Source: Stromatinia cepivora
Taxonomy: Eukaryota > Ascomycota > Leotiomycetes > Helotiales > Sclerotiniaceae
Direction: 5' to 3'
Assembly: GCA_014898415.1 (NCBI GenBank)
Contig: RCTD01000006.1
Coordinates: 806,001 to 870,000 of the forward strand
DNA: 64,000 nt
In this document: piece after piece, positions 59,641 to 64,000 of the stretch
Layout: the number at the start of each line of letters is the position of its first letter
Position numbering within the stretch: the first letter of the stretch is position 1
Program-made: the position numbers and the translations under genes
Notes under the pieces: model-generated
The model's database searches: none
What the model was told of the DNA's origin: nothing
Seen by the model: the letters and a program-made list of their open reading frames with translations, nothing else

Positions 59641-60006
59641 ACCAGTTCACATGCCAACCATCTCCCCATCTCTCTCCATCAAAATTCAAACCACCACAAC
59701 CTCATCAAGTATCAAGTCAACTCAATCTCTACTTTCAATACCCTCTCCAATACTTTATTTATATTTGATTCCTACTCTGGTCACTATATTTGGCACAAAA
59801 AAGTGCGGCGGGTTGCCTTCAGTGGCTCGTCGCGCTGGCGTTCAAGTTTTTCAACTTCCTCGAGCCTTCAATATCTCTCTACTGTTCATCAACAGTTTTT
59901 CAGACACCTCTCCTCCATCAATAAGTCCATCAGTTTATTGCCTTTGGCGCTGCTATGTAAGATCTGCCACAAACGCACTTTTATTAATTACTGACTTCAA
60001 ACGCAG

Positions 60007-60450
60007 TTGACGCGTTCTTCAACAAGCACTTCAATCCACCACAACAATGCTCGTCTGCTTGAGTCGAGTATAAACAATTCTGCCATCTTTTCCTGTACCT
60101 CTTCTTCGATCACGCACGCATGCTTCTTTTGTCCTGCAATTTCCAATACTTCGTCTTCATCTAAAATTTTAGTCGTCTTCGATACTGTCCTCCATCCAGC
60201 AGTCCCCGTTTTTACATACTCAAGCACGCGCTCCTTCGGAAATACTTCAATTCGGCACAAAAACAATTGTCTACCAGAATACACTCAAGTCTTTCGTCTC
60301 TTCGATGTTTCTTCTTTGATCAGGCAAGCATGCTCATTATGGTACTGTACATCTCATTCTTAGTCGTCTCAATTCAATCACTGACTTCCATCTCGCAGTT
60401 CCGTCCCTATGCCTACTCAAGAAGCGAGGCGCTCTTTCATTCATTACAAG
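60007..60450 (+). repeat. Diverged direct repeat of about 210 bp
   Basis: The block near 60098 (CTTCTTCGATCACGCACGCA) recurs near 60309 (CTTCTTTGATCAGGCAAGCA). The following text also matches (AGTCGTCTTCGATACTG with AGTCGTCTCAATTCAAT; TACTCAAGCACGCGCTC with TACTCAAGAAGCGAGGCGCTC). The copies are heavily substituted. Non-coding. Confidence 0.5.
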
Positions 60451-60481
60451 ACATTCGATGGCACCATTTCATCATATGGGA

Positions 60482-60574
60482 CCCCACCTGAAATTTGGTG
60501 GGGGGTTGCGATCACGTGAAAATAAAGTCCTTGATTAGGTTTAGTTTTTTACGCTAAACTCTTTCAAGGACTTT
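60482..60574. repeat. Two adjacent hairpin-forming inverted repeats
   Basis: CCCCACC (60482-60488) pairs with GGTGGGG (60497-60503). Next, AAAGTCCTTGA (60524-60534) pairs with TCAAGGACTTT (60564-60574), with an inner GTTTAG/CTAAAC pair. They could be structured termini of an undefined element or RNA hairpins. Confidence 0.6.
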
Positions 60575-61205
60575 CTGAAGGAACAACTCATCAAACAGTT
60601 AACCCCGCATGCCCCGCTGTCTAGCGCCTCCACCCTCACAGTGAGAAGGTTCCTCAAGAACCCTCTTATAGTAGGATTGACAGCAATCAATTCTTCCATT
60701 ATTTGCTATCTCTCTGTTACTACGCAGACTTCATACCTTACTACGAGCCTCAGTACAGTTTCACGATTTACTTTAGAGGCTTTTCAACGGTTCATTTCCT
60801 CATACCTTTCAGCTGTGATGCAAAAAGACTTGAAGAGCTGAATAAGCAGGATTCAATAATCTACAACTGGAGTTCGAAGATTCGGAGCTCTTATGTACTA
60901 GCTACGTGATCCGCTACGGGTAACATCAACTGCCTCTCACGACGTCGGGATCGTCCAATTCAATTGGCAACGCTACATTTCTCTCAGTAAACAATTCTGT
61001 TTTCAGTGTTATGCCCTTGATTGACCATTGCTTCAAGTTCAAACTCCTCACATCACACTTCCTTAAACGTTACGCCTGCTTTGAAGGCTCAAATCAAATC
61101 TCACCATCAACCATTCAAGCCTTAACATTATAACTTCTATTTATCTCACCTTCAAAGAAGAACAGCAGCCCTCTAAGCAGGCTTTAACACTAATTTCCTT
61201 CAAAC

Positions 61206-61458
61206 CTTCTTCAACCACATTCTTCAACAACCACCTTCTTCAACAACCACCTTCAACAACCACATTCTTCAACAACCACATTCTTCAACAACCACATTCT
61301 TCAACAACCACATTCTTCAACAACCACCTTCAACAACCACCTTCAACAACCACATTCAACAACCACCTTCAACAACCACCTTCAACGACTTCCATCAACG
61401 ACTTCCATCAACGACTTCCATCAACGACTTCCATCAACGACTTCCATCATCGACCTTC
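61206..61458 (+). repeat. Minisatellites CTTCAACAACCAC and ACGACTTCCATCA
   Basis: From about 61206 to 61380 the unit (TT)CTTCAACAACCACA/C repeats more than ten times with length variation. It then changes to five copies of the 13-bp unit ACGACTTCCATCA (about 61386-61450). Low complexity, no stable ORF. Confidence 0.9.
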
Positions 61459-62020
61459 CCTTTTATTTGTCTTTAGTTTAGTTTTGCTTGTGTTTTTTTT
61501 CGCGCGGATTGGTGGTGTGCTGAGTAACACGCATCATCTAAGTAGCATTCCCTTTTGGGACAACGACTGCTAGAACTTGTAGCTAGAGCGGCTGAGTAGC
61601 CAATCTGAATGTCCGGTGGATATTGCTATTTCTGAAGTGTCAGTCATCCATTTCAGTGGTGTAAGAGAGGGTTGACAGTTTGGGACGCGAGTAAGTTCTA
61701 TCGGCGATGGAAGCTCATTCTATGTTGACTATTCGGTGGCTGGTCATTCAGTATGTATGGACTTGTTGAACTTGAGAGATACGCTTATCCTGGGAGCAGC
61801 GTACAGTTGCTCCCGGCATTTCAATGGTACGTTGCTTAACCCCTTTTTCCGAACCCCACTTCCATACTTTAGAAAGAACAACGCTGAAACCTCAAGCCGT
61901 CCAAGGATTCATATTTGGTGGGGAAACTATCGTATGGCAAATCCAGCTTGCCGAGTACACCAACGCGTCAATTTGGTTGAGCACAAGAGCTTGTGTGTTT
62001 CAAAGAACTTTTGCTCTATG

Positions 62021-62236
62021 AACGCTTCCAGTACAACTATTTCACGATTCATTGTGCTATAAGTAAACCGTACAGCGTTTTAAGGGACTTATGTTTCATG
62101 AACGCTTCCAGTACAACTGTTTCATGATTCGTCATGATACAAGTAAACCGTACAGCGTTTTAAGGGACTTATGTTTTATGGACGCTTCCAGTACAACTGT
62201 TTCACGACTCGTCGTGATACAAGTAAACCGTACAGC
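62021..62236 (+). repeat. 80-bp tandem repeat, about 2.7 copies
   Basis: Units start at 62021, 62101 and 62181 with A/GACGCTTCCAGTACAACT and contain AAGTAAACCGTACAGCGTTT and AAGGGACTTATGTTT. Period exactly 80 bp; few differences between copies. The third copy ends after CCGTACAG. Confidence 0.92.
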
Positions 62237-64000
62237 CACAGACTTCGAATCTCATCATTACAGAAAGCTGTGTCTCACCGCACAAGTTTTACCTGTAGTG
62301 AGAAATGCAAGAAAATATGTGTCGAAAGGGACTTTGTTCTGGAAAGCCATATCGGTATTCATTTCACCAAATTATGTAGGTTTATGTTGACGCTCGATGG
62401 TGATGGCTAGGCTAGGTGTATAAGGTTTCTGATTCTTTTTGTGCTTTTGTTGTTCCTTGATCGTAAGTTTGTGAAGAGTTGAAGATCTGTTGTGGTTGTT
62501 GGCTTTATGAACCGATGGTTCAGATCTGCTCGCAACGCAAGCACTTTATTTCCCTGGATTAGAGATCATTGTGGGGTTTTGGCTTGTGGGCGTTGGCTAT
62601 GATCTTTTGTTCTTCGGAACTTAATTTCTTGATCTCTAGTCCTATTGAAACACTGTGTGTTGTGGGCTTGATCTTGCGGGGTTTTGGGGGCTTACCGTAC
62701 CTTGGTTGATTACTTGTGACCCATTGATATTGGAAAGCGTGGTACCATTCGTGGCGCCCCTCCTAATATCACAGGCGCAAGAATAACAGATCTTCAACTC
62801 AACTCTCACACTCTAACTTTCGATGGGCTTCAATAATCATTCAGTCTCATATTCCAATTTGCAAAGCTCCATTCGATTGCGATAGCGCGATCCACGTTCA
62901 TCTCATTTGATCCTAGAACTACTGGCATTGGCTTGCTGAGTGTGCGATAAATCCCGTTTTATCGTATGCAAAGATGCTCGGCAATCCCTTATAGAACTTT
63001 GATCATTTGTACGGGCTGATAATGGTAGTGATATAACGTGTGGAGAAAGGAATGGTCGCAGATTGCGCGACATTGTCGCCAGCCAAGCAGACCCTAGCCT
63101 GACTCATGATTGCGGATGCTACGCAGACGCCTTCGTGGGGAGCTTGCATCGTCTCTGGCGATGCGGCTTGTGGGGTTACTAGTGAAATTCCAGATGACAG
63201 AAGGTTCTAGCTGGACTCATGACCCGAAAGGCTCATGGGGCGCCCTCACATCGTTGGGGATCATATCCCTGGCGGTGCGGCTTGCCGGGTACTAGGTCAG
63301 ACCTGATACCATCTGAATTTCTTCCGGACTGAGAAGCACGTTATTGATCTCCATTAATATTCAGTTAGCACAGACAGGAGTCTGGCAATGCGTCGAGTCA
63401 CCGGGACAACGCGCAACGCGAGACTCATTCAAACTGTCTGTAAGAGTTGTTGATGACCTGTTGAGCGATATGGAAAGCCACCCAGAACAAAGTGTGGTAA
63501 GGTGAATAGTGAGGTGTTGCCCAATGAGAATGATATTGCTTTATCCAACACTTTCCTGGACTGGTCACTGCCTGAGTGTGGAGACACCTCATGGGGTTAG
63601 ATTAAGTTCCTGATAGCTGTCGCATGTCTTTTGAGGGCGCTTATTATTTAGTAAGATACTGCATACCTGGATACTGGGTGCAGATATCTCAACCTACTTT
63701 GTTCTCGGAGTAACGGAGTGCCGTGGGTATAGTGTATTGTCTGTATGAGGAGAATTCCGAAGGCACACTCTCAGGTTTACCTACTCCGTTGCGCTGCGTA
63801 AGTCTTTCCTAGTGAGGATACACGTCAGGAGTCCAAAGCGCGGATTCAATAGCTCTTCCCGGTATTTGGGAAAAAAATCATCTTTCAAGTTCAGTCACCT
63901 CCACCTGGCATGTCCAGTGAAGGTAGAAGGCATGGCGTGTGTGAAAGTCTTGTTTCATTGTTCTGCGTGGGGGCTTTGAGAGGCTAATTGGTAGTTACCT
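62237..64000. other. Right end of window, no gene seen
   Basis: No convincing ORF. Two diverged copies of a ~105-bp block (about 63083-63185 and 63193-63300) share GACTCATGA and a GGCGATGCGGCTTG/GGCGGTGCGGCTTG core. The rest is anonymous, moderately GC-rich DNA that may belong to an element continuing past the window. Confidence 0.45.

Noticed and set aside
1..64000. tRNA, rRNA and CRISPR arrays
   Set aside because: Scanned by eye for tRNA B-box-like GGTTCGAATCC motifs, rRNA cores and regularly spaced short repeats; none was convincing. A tRNAscan/Infernal run would settle it.

Overview
The window looks like nuclear DNA of a filamentous ascomycete. The evidence is short spliceosomal introns (about 47-70 nt, with CTAAC/CTGAC-like branch sites and GTAAGT/GTATGT donors), a fungal set of conserved genes (SVF1, CNS1, an Xbp1-like APSES factor, a CDF zinc transporter, TOP2), and AT-rich blocks of Ty3/gypsy-type relics whose repeat copies differ only by transitions, as expected from repeat-induced point mutation (RIP). 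A Sclerotiniaceae/Leotiomycete source is a guess from general look, not something the sequence proves.

Layout. (1) 1-12.8 kb is an AT-rich transposon graveyard: a minus-strand gypsy gag/protease relic cut by the window edge (1-2433), anonymous AT-rich DNA, then a plus-strand gypsy chromovirus relic (about 5001-11941) with paired LTR remnants, protease, RT (YLDD still readable), RNase H, integrase and chromodomain pieces, full of stops. (2) 12.8-16.4 kb is a transition zone with no confident gene, ending in a 529-bp hAT-like MITE with 12-bp terminal inverted repeats and an 8-bp target duplication. (3) 16.7-36.1 kb is gene-dense: an Fhit-type HIT hydrolase (-), a Ure2p-like GST (+), SVF1 (-), a 721-aa orphan (-), NCS-1 (-), an omega-like GST (-), a CDF zinc transporter with a GC-AG intron (+), the Hsp90 co-chaperone CNS1 (+) and an Xbp1-like APSES regulator (-). 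(4) 39.5-51.0 kb holds TOP2 (+) and a large TBC Rab-GAP (+), separated by 2.5 kb of simple-repeat-rich intergenic DNA. (5) 51.0-55.4 kb is a G-rich low-complexity tract, a decayed fold-back element, and a compact 1.68-kb LTR element with 150-bp LTRs and a perfect 5-bp target duplication. (6) 55.4-64 kb is gene-poor: one small predicted membrane protein, then tandem repeats and hairpins.

The genes do not form a pathway or cluster. They are ordinary housekeeping and stress genes (two GSTs, the oxidative-stress factor SVF1, calcium sensing, zinc detoxification, chaperone, DNA topology, membrane traffic). I see no biosynthetic cluster, CRISPR, rRNA or tRNA. The less described material is the mobile and repeat elements and the orphan 721-aa protein. 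Exon boundaries were worked out by eye from splice consensus and reading-frame continuity.
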